DNA from: Streptosporangium album
GTDB lineage: Bacteria; Actinomycetota; Actinomycetes; Streptosporangiales; Streptosporangiaceae
Assembly: GCF_014203795.1 (NCBI RefSeq)
Contig: NZ_JACHJU010000001.1
Span: 2,294,001 to 2,358,000, forward strand
Length of the DNA: 64,000 nucleotides
Direction: 5' to 3'
A program made the translations under genes and the position numbers. The notes under the pieces were generated by a model, which did no database searches, was not told the DNA's origin, and saw only the letters and a list, made by a program, of their open reading frames with translations. Position 1 is the stretch's first letter, and each line of letters opens with the position of its first letter. Positions 1 to 7,714 of the stretch are shown here, in pieces.

Positions 1-216
1 CTCGGCACGGGGCAGGCTGCCGACCTCGCTGTGCCACTCAACGGGGACGTGCTGATCGCGTACGGGCCGCTGTTGTCCGACGACGGCGCCACCTGGCTGG
101 GTACGGCGGCGCTGGTCCGGGCGCCGGACCCGGACACGGCACGCGCCATCCTGACCCCGGACCGGTACGCCGACATCGAGGTGCACAACTGGCAGTTCGG
201 CGGGCGGCCGTCATGA
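1..216 (+). CDS. YciI-like domain protein, 5' end outside window
   Basis: The frame is open from the first base and stops after 71 codons, so this is the C-terminal part of a gene starting before the window. The tail reads GDVLIAYGPLLSDDG, then a segment on values from residues with an APDPDTARAIL helix, then EVHNWQFGG. This order (glycine-rich GPL turn, AxDxxxARxxL helix, ExxxW end) is typical of YciI/DCGP-type small alpha-beta proteins, whose biochemical role is mostly unknown. A GTG at 31 could serve as an internal start but would remove the first strand, so continuation from upstream is more likely. Repeat-rich DNA follows the stop directly. Confidence 0.6.
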   Translation, partial: LGTGQAADLAVPLNGDVLIAYGPLLSDDGATWLGTAALVRAPDPDTARAILTPDRYADIEVHNWQFGGRPS

Positions 217-260
217 CCCCGAGGACATCCAGGTAGTGCTGGCTGTACATGGGTCCCGGT

Positions 261-460
261 AGGGGTCCCGGTAGTACTCGCGGAGAATCCAACGGATATC
301 GCTGACCAGCGTCGACGTGGAGCACCCGGGCAAGGTCAGCGGCATCCTCGCCCCAGCCCGCCGCATCCACCAACCGGCACACCAGTCCTGCGGTGCCCTC
401 ACATCAGAGCAAGCCAGGGGCATATCCATTGGATTCTCCGCGATCACTACCGGGACCCCT
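261..460. mobile_element. MITE-like element with 40-bp inverted repeats
   Basis: Bases 261-300 (plus) and 421-460 (minus) are near-identical 40-bp sequences facing each other. Both begin AGGGGTCCCGGTAGT and continue TCGCGGAGAATCCAA, with about four differences. They enclose 120 bp with no convincing gene. A third copy lies at 2385-2424. Just outside, GGGTCCCGGTA occurs twice in tandem (251-261 and 263-273). Short non-coding DNA bounded by inverted repeats suggests a miniature transposon or paired ends of a lost insertion sequence. No transposase carrying these ends is in the window. Confidence 0.5.
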
Positions 461-495
461 GTCTCTGACGGCACGACCATAAACGATCATGCATT

Positions 496-529
496 GCGGC
501 TTTTGGGCTCACCTTGGCTGGACCCCTAC
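496..529 (+). repeat. third, diverged copy of the 28-bp inverted repeat
   Basis: This stretch shares TTTTGGGC and, seven bases later, GGCTGGACCC with the perfect inverted pair at 1099-1126 and 1313-1340. It also shares GGACCCCTAC with the outer flank of the 1099 copy. It lies immediately before the truncated HEAT-repeat reading frame, so it may mark a recombination or insertion boundary. Confidence 0.45.
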
Positions 530-551
530 AAGGGCCAGAAGCACCCGCCTC

Positions 552-920
552 TGGTCGGCTCCCGAGGCATTGAATGCGCTGAACGGGGCGAGCGCCCGGA
601 ACGAGAAACTGGCCCTTGTCTACGCTGTGGCACTTGCTGCCACGGAACAGCATGGAGAACCGGTAACCCAGGCATTCCAGAACGTCGCACGCGACCCCGA
701 CCCCGCAGTCCGCCAGTCTGTGATCGTCGCTACGGGTTACTTTCCCTACCCCGGCCTCGTCGATCTCGTCAGGCAGTTGCGTGACAGCGACCCCGTCGAC
801 CACGTCCGCAAGAACGCGGAAATCCTGCTGAACGGACTCTCCGGGGGAAACCGACTGTACGATTTCCCCTTTATTGGGCTTTCCCTCGGCGCCAGTTCGT
901 GTCAATTTCGGGGCGTGTGA
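552..920 (+). pseudogene. HEAT-repeat protein, C-terminal remnant
   Basis: The frame encodes about 122 residues with alternating amphipathic helices, including LALVYAVALAATEQHG, DPDPAVRQSVIVATGYF and DPVDHVRKNAEILLNGL. The DPxxxVRxxA pattern is the HEAT-repeat signature seen in armadillo-like scaffold proteins. The frame is open upstream only through the repeat at 496-529, which encodes unrelated residues, and no ribosome site precedes it. I therefore read it as the 3' end of a gene whose front was lost. The final residues after NRLYDFPF look unrelated and may come from a further junction. Bases 921-1098 hold nothing I can identify. Confidence 0.5.
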
Positions 921-1098
921 ACGTCCAGGGTGTGCCAGGGAACTGTCGGTGACATTGGCTCTTAGCGATAACAAGCCCCGCGGGAGGCATGGCTGACCCG
1001 GTCGGCATGGATGTTGTGTGCGAGCATCTTCAGGCCCGACGCCTCGGACGCTCCGGGCCAGTTGTCAGCGGGGTGTCCTCACCGAAAGTGCAAGGTAG

Positions 1099-1340
1099 GG
1101 GTCCAGCCCACATACGCCCAAAACCCACATCCGATCTCGATGTACCGGATGACGCGCCCGAGTCGTGCGGCTGCCCTCGCGGTGGACCCGCAGGTCAGCG
1201 CCGTCCCGGCCATCACCGTGTACGGGATAAAGGACCGTTGTCCGGCACCTGGGCTCGACCGGATTCCCCGCCGCACACCTGCCCCTGACCAGCGGGAACG
1301 CCGGGCCAATGCGGGTTTTGGGCGTATGTGGGCTGGACCC
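1099..1340. mobile_element. 242-bp element with perfect 28-bp inverted repeats
   Basis: Bases 1099-1126 and 1313-1340 are exact reverse complements over 28 bp; the outer end of each reads GGGTCCAGCCCACATACG inward. The 186 bp between them have no supported gene. The geometry fits a MITE or the two ends of an IS after internal deletion. The related copy at 496-529 shows the sequence is repeated locally. No target-site duplication is obvious by eye. Confidence 0.5.
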
Positions 1341-1366
1341 GTTCATCGGAGTTCGGCACGGTCATT

Positions 1367-2350
1367 TCACACCTCGATAGCGGCCAGCGCCTGCATGGCG
1401 TCGTGCTCAAGCCGCGAAAGGTCATGGAGGAGCGTGCTGGCCTGTTCGAGGTGTGTGGGATCGCCGGATTCACCAGCCTTGGCGATCAGGCCGGCGACCT
1501 CGGTCCACATCCCAGCGGCGCGTCCGTACATCTCGTGGCCGGTACGCAGCGCGCTGTCGTCACGGAGGTGTGCGCATTCGCCGAGGAAGTCTCGGTAAAG
1601 GTTGCGGAACAGGGCACCGCCTGTCCCGGCGCGCTCCATCAGCAGCGCCGCCTGCGGCAGGTCCCGGGCGGGGTCGTCGCTGCGGTCCCACCACTTCTCG
1701 ACCTGTCGGGCGGTCTTCTCAATGCCCCGGTAGCCGAGGTTGGCGATGGGCGGATTGAGGAAGTCCCCCGCGCAGGCCTTGATCGCCGGGACGATGACGT
1801 CTCGCAGGGCGGGGAGCTGATCGGGGACGGTAAGGGTGAAGGACCGGTTCTTCGCCGTCATCGGGCCGCGCTCGGCCCTTGCCTTGGCCAGGCTGGCCAG
1901 GCTGGTCGTGACCGCTCCGCCCTGCTGGTCGGTGTCGACCAGGTAGGCGACGTCGTCGTACCCGTACATGGCCACGATGTGGCCACCGAAGTGCACTTTC
2001 GATCCGAAGTAGTCCAGGTGGTAGCTGTCGAGCTGCAATCCCACCGGCCACCCCGCATCGATCTGTTCGGTGACGTTCTGCCAGGCCTTGCGCTGCGAGG
2101 CGGTCTCCCGCACCTCCAGGTCCAGTCCCAGCCGACCGGCCAGGTTCCTGGTCAGCTCGAATGGTTTGACCCGGCCGCCCAGGAACGGGAAATCCATTCC
2201 CTTGCCGTCCCAGTAGATGAAACCCAAGCCAGCTCCGAGCCCGAACATCATCGGCTCCGACAACTCCAGCCCCTGTTGCCGCAGCAGCACCCCCAGCCCC
2301 GTCGTCTCACAATGCTGCAAACCCCGCACGTCCACACCCTCGATGATCAA
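1367..2350 (-). CDS. BtrH N-terminal/DUF4872 family protein
   Basis: The 327-residue protein begins LIIEGVDVRGLQHCETTG and continues with LSEPMMFGLGAGLGFIYW. This matches the BtrH N-terminal domain, with its conserved His-Cys pair (HCET) near residue 12 and the GLGxGLGFxYW strand. The C-terminal half has the helical DUF4872 character. BtrH is known from butirosin biosynthesis, where it transfers an acyl side chain from a carrier protein to an aminoglycoside; other members are mostly uncharacterised. I chose the TTG at 2350 because AAAGGGGAGA lies about eight bases upstream. The longer ATG start at 2416 would translate the mobile repeat at 2385-2424. No biosynthetic neighbours are present, so the substrate is unknown. 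Confidence 0.75.
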   Translation of the reverse strand: MIIEGVDVRGLQHCETTGLGVLLRQQGLELSEPMMFGLGAGLGFIYWDGKGMDFPFLGGRVKPFELTRNLAGRLGLDLEVRETASQRKAWQNVTEQIDAGWPVGLQLDSYHLDYFGSKVHFGGHIVAMYGYDDVAYLVDTDQQGGAVTTSLASLAKARAERGPMTAKNRSFTLTVPDQLPALRDVIVPAIKACAGDFLNPPIANLGYRGIEKTARQVEKWWDRSDDPARDLPQAALLMERAGTGGALFRNLYRDFLGECAHLRDDSALRTGHEMYGRAAGMWTEVAGLIAKAGESGDPTHLEQASTLLHDLSRLEHDAMQALAAIEV

Positions 2351-2384
2351 ACCCGTCTCCCCTTTGTCAATGCCCCTTCCTATC

Positions 2385-2424
2385 AGGGGTCCCGGTAGTA
2401 ATCGCGGAAAATCCAACAGATACT
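2385..2424 (+). repeat. solitary third copy of the 40-bp repeat
   Basis: The sequence starting AGGGGTCCCGGTAGTAATCG matches 261-300 and the reverse of 421-460 with only a few substitutions. It sits between the BtrH-type gene and the IS630 fragment, at the apparent left boundary of the transposase remnant. This supports reading it as an element end. Confidence 0.55.
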
Positions 2425-2432
2425 GATCTTGA

Positions 2433-2870
2433 AACGAGTTCGCGCCCGCACAGGTGGCCCGGATCCTGCGGGTGAGTGAGAAGTCGGCCTATGCCTGGCG
2501 CGGCCCGGCCGCCCACGGCTGGAGCGATCAGCGCTGGACCCTGGCGCGGATCACGCAGGTGATCGGTGAGCTGTTCGGGGTGTCCTACACCCTGCGCGGG
2601 CTGGATTACCTGCTGCATCGCATCGGCTGGAGCGCGCAGGTGCCGGTTCATCGGGCGGCCGAGCGCGATGAGGAACAGATCGCGGCCTGGGTGGCGCAGG
2701 TCTGGCCACAGATCTGCGCCGACGCCGCCGGACGCCACGCCTGGATCCTCTTCGAAGACGAGAGCGGTCAGAGCCTGCGCCCACCCAAGGGCCGTACCTG
2801 GGCGCCGGTCGGCAAAACGCCGGTCGTCAAGGTCTCGGGCAAGGGCTCGGGCAGGGTCTCGATCGCCGGA
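2433..2870 (+). pseudogene. IS630-family transposase, truncated at both ends
   Basis: The frame encodes the helix-turn-helix part (VARILRVSEKSAYAWR), the linker helix pair and the start of the DDE domain, including FEDESGQSLRPPKGRTW and GKTPVVKVSGKGSGRVSIAG. These are characteristic of IS630 transposases, where DES carries the first catalytic aspartate. The usual N-terminal residues are missing because a stop lies at 2430-2432. After about 2870 the protein abruptly becomes unrelated, so the second and third catalytic acids are absent. It cannot encode an active transposase. Its right side is joined directly to an IS256 fragment on the other strand. Confidence 0.8.
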
Positions 2871-3275
2871 TACCGGCCGCCCCACGCCTCGGCGAACTCG
2901 TAGAACCGCTCCAGCGCCGCGGCCTCGGTGGGTGCGGTGTAGACCGGCCGCAGCGCCTTGGCGATGGCGTCCCAGTGCTGACGGGCGGCATACCGGAACG
3001 AGGCGCGCAGCAGGTGCACCACACACGTCTGCACGACCGCCTGCGGCCATACCTGCTCGATCGCGTCCGGCAGGCCCTTGAGGCCGTCGCAGACCACCGT
3101 CAACGCGTCGGCGACACCGCGGTTCTTGATCTCGGTGAGCACGTGCAGCCAGAACTTGGCACCCTCGCCGCCGTCACCGGACCATAGCCCGAGGATGTCG
3201 CGCTCACCATCGACGGTGACCGCCATCGCCACGTAGATCGGCCGGCTGAGCTCCGGCGGCCCATCCCTCCGGGAG
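2866..3275 (-). pseudogene. IS256-family (mutator) transposase fragment
   Basis: About 135 codons encode YVAMAVTVDGERDILGLW, FWLHVLTEIKNRGV, VCDGLKGLPDAI, VQTCVVHLLRAS and FAEAWGGRYPAI. These are the central catalytic-domain motifs of IS256/mutator transposases, including the CDGLKG aspartate and the CxxHLLR helix. The N-terminal third and the C-terminal third with the final glutamate are missing. The fragment abuts the DUF2690 gene at about 3276 on one side and the IS630 fragment at about 2868 on the other. Confidence 0.8.
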
Positions 3276-3278
3276 GCG

Positions 3279-3734
3279 TCAGCGGCGGCAGACCATGTCG
3301 GTGTCGCCGAGCCCGACGTCCTTCGCGTAGGAACCGGTCCTCGCCTCGGCCCACGCGTACGTGCATCGGCCACGGAGCACGGACAGCATGGGGCCCCAGT
3401 GACGACCACCCCTGCCCTTCTTCAGTTTCACGTAGGACGTCTTCCCCCTCTCCTTGAGATCGGTGGCGACCAGGATGCTCACGTCCGCCTGCGGGGAGAC
3501 CTCGACCTCGCCCCAGCTGGTCTTGCACGTGCTCGACCACATGAGCTTGACGTCGCCGACGTCCTTCTTGTCGGCGTAGGTGATCAGGTCGGCCGTCTTG
3601 AGCACGCGCGCGGAACGGGCACAGCCGGACTTGTACGGGTCCTTGCCTGTGTAGTCGAGGGCGTTCGCGGGTGAAGTCGCGAGCAGCGTAGCCGAGGCCG
3701 CGAGCAGCGCTGCCGCAACCATCCGGATCTTCAC
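3279..3734 (-). CDS. secreted DUF2690-type protein
   Basis: The 151-residue product starts with a clear Sec signal peptide (MKIRMVAAALLAASATLLA, cleavage expected after SPANA). A small cysteine-containing domain follows, with GKDPYKSGCA and MWSSTCKTSWGEVEV. The dispersed GxDP...GC and LxxSxxCxxxWxxV pattern is that of DUF2690, a family of exported actinobacterial proteins of unknown function. The GTG start at 3734 has AAGGAG about ten bases upstream. Its 3' end is only a few bases from the IS256 fragment but appears complete, ending DTDMVCRR. Three direct repeats lie immediately upstream. Confidence 0.65.
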   Translation of the reverse strand: MKIRMVAAALLAASATLLATSPANALDYTGKDPYKSGCARSARVLKTADLITYADKKDVGDVKLMWSSTCKTSWGEVEVSPQADVSILVATDLKERGKTSYVKLKKGRGGRHWGPMLSVLRGRCTYAWAEARTGSYAKDVGLGDTDMVCRR

Positions 3735-3752
3735 GGAGTCCGACTCCTTCTT

Positions 3753-3803
3753 ATCAGGGGCTGGCCGAACCCATCAGGGTCTGGCCGATTAGGGTCTGGC
3801 CGA
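3753..3803. repeat. three direct repeats upstream of the DUF2690 gene
   Basis: ATCAGGGGCTGGCCGA (3753-3768), ATCAGGGTCTGGCCGA (3773-3788) and AGGGTCTGGCCGA (3791-3803) form a direct array 20-70 bases upstream of the GTG at 3734. Seen from that gene the unit reads TCGGCCAGACCCT. Tandem sites this close to a start could be regulator binding sites, but no regulator can be named. Confidence 0.45.
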
Positions 3804-3951
3804 AACTGAATGATCTTAGCCATGCCCATCTGAAGAAATCGGGAATATCGAAATATCGTCCTGTTTGGCCTGGCACCGACGGGCCAGGGGACGGAGGACC
3901 CCGGAAGGGGACCCGCCGTACGCTGCGGGGGTACGGCGGGTCCGGGTCAGG

Positions 3952-5190
3952 TCAGGCGGCGGGCTTTCCGTCGGTCCAGCCGGCTTCGAGGACGGCCTCG
4001 GAGTTCCACACCGTGCCCGGCGCGAATGCGGCCTGCAGGCCGCCCGGCCGCACGACGACGCTCTCCCTGGCCAGCGCCTGCCCGGTCGTCTCGTCGAAGA
4101 TCAGCCTCGTCTGCAGGATCCCGCCGTCGTCCTTGGCGGTCGCGTTCGCCTTGACCCGTTCCTCGATCGCGACCGCGGTGCCGGTGCGGCCCTCCGCGTC
4201 GGTGACGTCACGGACGACCTTGATGGTCTTGAGGTCGGCGAGCATCTGGAAGGCCGCGCCACGCACCTGCGGGGTGATCGGCATGTCGGTGAACAGCCCG
4301 ACCGTGACGGCGAACAGCCAGGCGTCCGACGACATCGGGTCGCTCGACGACTCGGTGCCGTGCCCCTCGTACGAGCGCAGCAGCCAGGCCTTGAGGCCGG
4401 CCGGGTCCGACGGCAGGCCGCGCAGGTCCTTCATGGTGACGTTGCGGCCCAGCCAGAACACCTTGTCCCCGTCGACGAGGGGGGCGTGGCCGTCCTGGGC
4501 GTCCCCCGGCTCGGTCGACAGGGTGAGCTTGGCCCCCCGCTTGCCGGGCACCGTGACGGGGATCTCGGCCGGAGAGCCGGCCTGCTTCCAGGCCGCCTCG
4601 TCCTCCGGGGTCGCGGGCTCCGCCCCGAGTGACCGCGTCCGGCTCCACTGCTCCCCGCCGGTCGCCGACGGGGTCCAGCCCTCGTTCTGCTCCCGATTCA
4701 CGACGGTGTAGTCCGCGTCGGCGGCCGTGAACAGGTTCCGGCTCACGGACACGGTGTGCCAGTAGGCGCCGGCCGTGTCCGGCTGGCGGGCCGCCCCGTG
4801 GGCCGCCGCCCGGGGGGAGAGTCCCTGCCAGGCGGTCAGGATCAGGACCTCCCTGTCGTCCTCGGGCAGCTCGGTCAGTGCCCTGAGCACGCTGAGCCGC
4901 TCCGTGACCTGCTCGGCGACGTCGCCCTCGGTCCAGGACCGCAGCTCGGCGCCGAGCGCGTCCCGCCGGACCTCCGCCCGGATGTTGTCGCGCAGCACGT
5001 TGCGGGCCACGCCGAGGAGCCACGGCAGAGCGGGCTCCGGCACGTCGTCCAGCCGCCGCCAGGCGATCGCGAACGTCTCGCTCACCACCTCGTCCGCCAC
5101 CTGCCGTCCCGCGCGGCTGACCACGTAGGCCCACACGCGCTGCCGGCACTCGTCGTACATGCTGGTGAATCGCTGCGAATCGTCCGTCAC
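3952..5190 (-). CDS. ECF sigma factor N-terminus fused to a CU044_5270-type domain
   Basis: Residues about 1-140 are a normal ECF sigma region 2 and the start of region 4 (EVVSETFAIAWRRLDDVP, LPWLLGVARNVLRD, DDREVLILTAWQGLSP). At the expected recognition helix the sequence switches in frame to HGAARQPDTAGAYWHTVSV and continues as the extracytoplasmic part of CU044_5270-family proteins (NEGWTPSATGG, AEPATPEDEAAW, AGLKAWLLRSYEG). In actinomycetes that family is usually encoded just downstream of an ECF sigma gene as a membrane protein. The fusion therefore looks like an in-frame deletion that removed the sigma-4 helix-turn-helix and the partner's cytoplasmic and membrane parts. The 412-residue product should not bind -35 DNA normally. 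I chose the GTG at 5190, preceded by AGAGGGGGCGG; an in-frame ATG at 5229 lacks a site. Bases 5230-5468 hold no feature I can support. Confidence 0.75.
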   Translation of the reverse strand: MTDDSQRFTSMYDECRQRVWAYVVSRAGRQVADEVVSETFAIAWRRLDDVPEPALPWLLGVARNVLRDNIRAEVRRDALGAELRSWTEGDVAEQVTERLSVLRALTELPEDDREVLILTAWQGLSPRAAAHGAARQPDTAGAYWHTVSVSRNLFTAADADYTVVNREQNEGWTPSATGGEQWSRTRSLGAEPATPEDEAAWKQAGSPAEIPVTVPGKRGAKLTLSTEPGDAQDGHAPLVDGDKVFWLGRNVTMKDLRGLPSDPAGLKAWLLRSYEGHGTESSSDPMSSDAWLFAVTVGLFTDMPITPQVRGAAFQMLADLKTIKVVRDVTDAEGRTGTAVAIEERVKANATAKDDGGILQTRLIFDETTGQALARESVVVRPGGLQAAFAPGTVWNSEAVLEAGWTDGKPAA

Positions 5191-5468
5191 CGCCCCGCCC
5201 CCTCTGTCCCGGATGTGTTCTTCTGACATCGGGAAGTGGTCCGGGACCCCTCGTTGTTACGAGCTCCCCCGAAAAAAGATTACGAGCTTCTTCCGGCACC
5301 CTCTCCGACCTGCGCTCCTCCGCTCCTCCGGGTGCTGCTTCCGCCTCGGGCCGGACCTCGCGTGAGGGGCTCCCGCCCGCGCGACCTACCACTCCCTGGG
5401 ATTCCGGCGTTTCGCCCGCAACATGACGTTCGTGCGCGACCACTGAATGCCCGTGTCGGGGGTGAGGG

Positions 5469-6095
5469 TCACTCCGACCCGCGCGGGAACTCCGAGCACC
5501 GGAAGGACCCGAGCCGCCGGCCCCCCGTCCACTGGATGACGACGGTGACGGCGTCGGGGTCGATGTCGGTCCGCGCGGCCAGGGCGCTCGCCGCCGTACA
5601 GGTGAGCTGGCCCATCCCCAGCGTCGAGGGGGAGGCGGACGGCCTGGCCTCCCTGGGTGTCGGGTCGGTCACCCTGGGCACCGGAACGGGCATCGCGGGT
5701 GACGGCCTGGCCTCCTTGGGCACCGGAACGGGCAGCACGGGTGACGGCTTGGGCACCGGGAGCGTGATGAGGACCTTCGCCTGATCCGAGGCCACCTTCA
5801 CCGGCGTCTCCGCGTCTGACCGAAGCTCGCTGCGGAGCCCTCGCCCGCGTTCGGCGGCGCTGGGCCCGTCCATCAGCAGGGTGAGCGTGTCTTTCAGCGG
5901 GGGCCACGGGATGGGGCGGATCGCGGCCTGCAGCCGCGACCCCGACACGAAGTAGAGCCGGGTGCTGGGGCGGAAGCCGACAGCGGGTTCGCCCCCGTCC
6001 ACGACGCCTGTCGAGGTGATGCCACAACCGGCCGCCAGCAGCGTGACCGCCAGGGCGAGCGCCGGCGGCGTCCGGCGCGCGCGGGCGCTCGTCAT
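5469..6095 (-). CDS. lipoprotein of a two-component operon, GerMN-like
   Basis: The 208-residue product has a lipoprotein signal (ALAVTLLAAGC, lipidated cysteine near residue 24). It then has a short GerMN/LpqB-like segment, LYFVSGSRLQAAIRPIPW followed by TLTLLMDGPSAAERGRGL. The arrangement response regulator, kinase, lipoprotein resembles mtrA-mtrB-lpqB, where the lipoprotein modulates the kinase, so it may act outside the membrane on the kinase encoded upstream. Its start overlaps the kinase stop as ATGA, showing translational coupling. The centre is a proline-rich insertion rich in PVPVPK, encoded by DNA repeats at 5638-5763. This separates the GerMN-like part from the C-terminal TCTAASALAAR segment. 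Confidence 0.65.
   Translation of the reverse strand: MTSARARRTPPALALAVTLLAAGCGITSTGVVDGGEPAVGFRPSTRLYFVSGSRLQAAIRPIPWPPLKDTLTLLMDGPSAAERGRGLRSELRSDAETPVKVASDQAKVLITLPVPKPSPVLPVPVPKEARPSPAMPVPVPRVTDPTPREARPSASPSTLGMGQLTCTAASALAARTDIDPDAVTVVIQWTGGRRLGSFRCSEFPRGSE
5638..5763. repeat. in-frame minisatellite inside the lipoprotein gene
   Basis: Units beginning GACGGCCTGGCCTCC or GACGGCTTGGGCACC start at 5638, 5701 and 5743. The last two are 42 bp apart, and the first is 63 bp (42 plus 21) before the second. All spacings are multiples of three, so unit number can change without breaking the frame. They encode the alternating Pro-Val/Lys-Pro linker. Confidence 0.5.
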
Positions 6096-7645
6096 CGCTC
6101 CTCCACGGCCGGGGAAGGTCCGGTGGCCTCCGCGCGGCGCGGCAGGGAGACCGTGAACACCGCTCCTCCCCCGGCCCGGTTGGCCACCTCGATCGAGCCG
6201 CCGTGCAGGCGCGCGTTCTCACGGGCGATGGCCAGGCCGAGACCGCTCCCGTCCGATCGCACCCGTGCCGCGTCGGCCTTGGAGAAGCGGTCGAAGACGT
6301 GCGGGAGGACGCGCGGGTCCACCCCGTCGCCCGCGTCCTGGACCTCGATGACGACGCCGCCCACTCCGCCCGGACCGTCCGCTCCCCTCAGATCGTCCGC
6401 TCCGCCCGGACCGTCGGCTCGCAGCCGTACGGTGACCGGGGGCGCGCCGTGGTCGAGCGCGTTGCCGACGAGATTGGCCATGATCACGTCGAAGCGGCGG
6501 GGGTCCATCCGGATCCGTACCCCCGGGGGGAGATCCAGCTCGACACGGCCGGTCCAGCCCCGGGTGCGCAGGCAGGCGCGGATCGCGTCCGCCACATCGA
6601 TGTCGTCCAGGATGAGCGTCGCCGCCCCGGCGTCGAACCGGGAGATCTCCATGAGGTCCTCGACGAGCCGGACCAGCCTGCCCACCTCCAGGTTCATCAG
6701 GCGGGCCGCTTTTTCCAGGTCGCTTTCGAGGCGGCCGGCCTCCTCCTCGAACATGTCCGCCATCGCCAGGATGGACGCCAGCGGGGTGCGCAGCTCGTGG
6801 GACACGTCGGCGGCGAACCGGCGGGCCTTGACCTCCATGCCGCGCAGTTCGGACACATTGGTCTCCAGGGCGACGGCCGTGGCGTTGAAGGTCTTCACCA
6901 GCCTGGCCAGCTCGTCGCCGCCGCTCACCTTCAGGCGCGTGTCCAGCTCACCCGAGCCGAGCCTGCGGGCGGCCCGGTCGAGGTCGCGCACCGGGCGCAG
7001 CACACCCCGCGCCGCCACGAGGGCGAACACCACGGCCAGCACCAGGACGGGGATCACCCCGTTGCGTGCCGCCGCGACCAGCGCGTCCTCGTCCCCCTCC
7101 TCCTTGCTGAGCGGGGTCACCAGGTAGACCTCCACACCCGACGGCTCCGTCCGCTTGCCCAGCATCACCGGCGTGCCGACCACGAGGTAGGGGGTGCCGG
7201 AGGTGATCACGCGCTGGTGGAACAGGCGATTTCGCGCGACGACGGTACGGCGCAGCGCAGGGGTGATCGGGCCGGTGTCGTCCCCTGAGGCGATCAACCC
7301 CGAATCGCGGTAGGCGGCGGCGCCGGTCGCCTGCAGGAACGAGGGTGCGACCCCGTTGGCGAGCCGTTGCAGCGCCGCGCGGTCCGGCGGGTGCTGCATG
7401 TTCTCGGTGAGGGTCGCGACGCGCAGCCGGAACTCGTTGACGACCGACCACTCCGTGCGCCTCAGCATGAGGTCGTGCGCCTGCCGGTAGATCAGCCCGG
7501 CGGCGGTCAGGGCGCTGAGTCCCGCGAGGAGAACGAAGACGACCACCAGCCGGGCTCTGAGCCCGCGCACCCAGATGGGGAGTCGCGGTGTCCGCCGCCC
7601 GGAGCCGCCCCCACCCGCCCGATCTCCGCGGGTCACGTCGCCCAC
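6092..7645 (-). CDS. sensor histidine kinase (HAMP-HisKA-HATPase)
   Basis: The 517-residue protein has a first membrane helix near residues 30-52 and an extracytoplasmic region of about 140 residues. A second helix (NGVIPVLVLAVVFALVAARG), a HAMP linker and a HisKA domain with FAADVSHELRTPLASI follow. The ATPase boxes are NLVGNALDHG, DAGDGVD, FDRFSKAD and GSGLGLAI. It should phosphorylate the response regulator encoded 69 bases upstream in response to an envelope signal. The overall type is close to CseC/AfsQ2/MtrB kinases of actinomycetes, but the sensor part is not diagnostic. A short DDLRGADGPGG duplication lies inside the ATPase domain. The precise start is uncertain, since several GTG codons lie near 7645. 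Confidence 0.85.
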   Translation of the reverse strand: MGDVTRGDRAGGGGSGRRTPRLPIWVRGLRARLVVVFVLLAGLSALTAAGLIYRQAHDLMLRRTEWSVVNEFRLRVATLTENMQHPPDRAALQRLANGVAPSFLQATGAAAYRDSGLIASGDDTGPITPALRRTVVARNRLFHQRVITSGTPYLVVGTPVMLGKRTEPSGVEVYLVTPLSKEEGDEDALVAAARNGVIPVLVLAVVFALVAARGVLRPVRDLDRAARRLGSGELDTRLKVSGGDELARLVKTFNATAVALETNVSELRGMEVKARRFAADVSHELRTPLASILAMADMFEEEAGRLESDLEKAARLMNLEVGRLVRLVEDLMEISRFDAGAATLILDDIDVADAIRACLRTRGWTGRVELDLPPGVRIRMDPRRFDVIMANLVGNALDHGAPPVTVRLRADGPGGADDLRGADGPGGVGGVVIEVQDAGDGVDPRVLPHVFDRFSKADAARVRSDGSGLGLAIARENARLHGGSIEVANRAGGGAVFTVSLPRRAEATGPSPAVEER

Positions 7646-7714
7646 CGCCCGGACCGCCCGGCACCGGAGGCCGTCCGATCCACCCGGGTCACGTCGTCTC
7701 GCCTGGCGGACGGT

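Noticed and set aside
2433-3275. Intact insertion sequence
   Set aside because: Both transposases lack catalytic residues and ends, and no bounding inverted repeats or target duplications are visible.
3735-3803. SARP-type heptameric binding sites
   Set aside because: The repeat spacing is 20 and about 15-18 bp with a long 13-16 bp unit, unlike heptamers at 11-bp steps.
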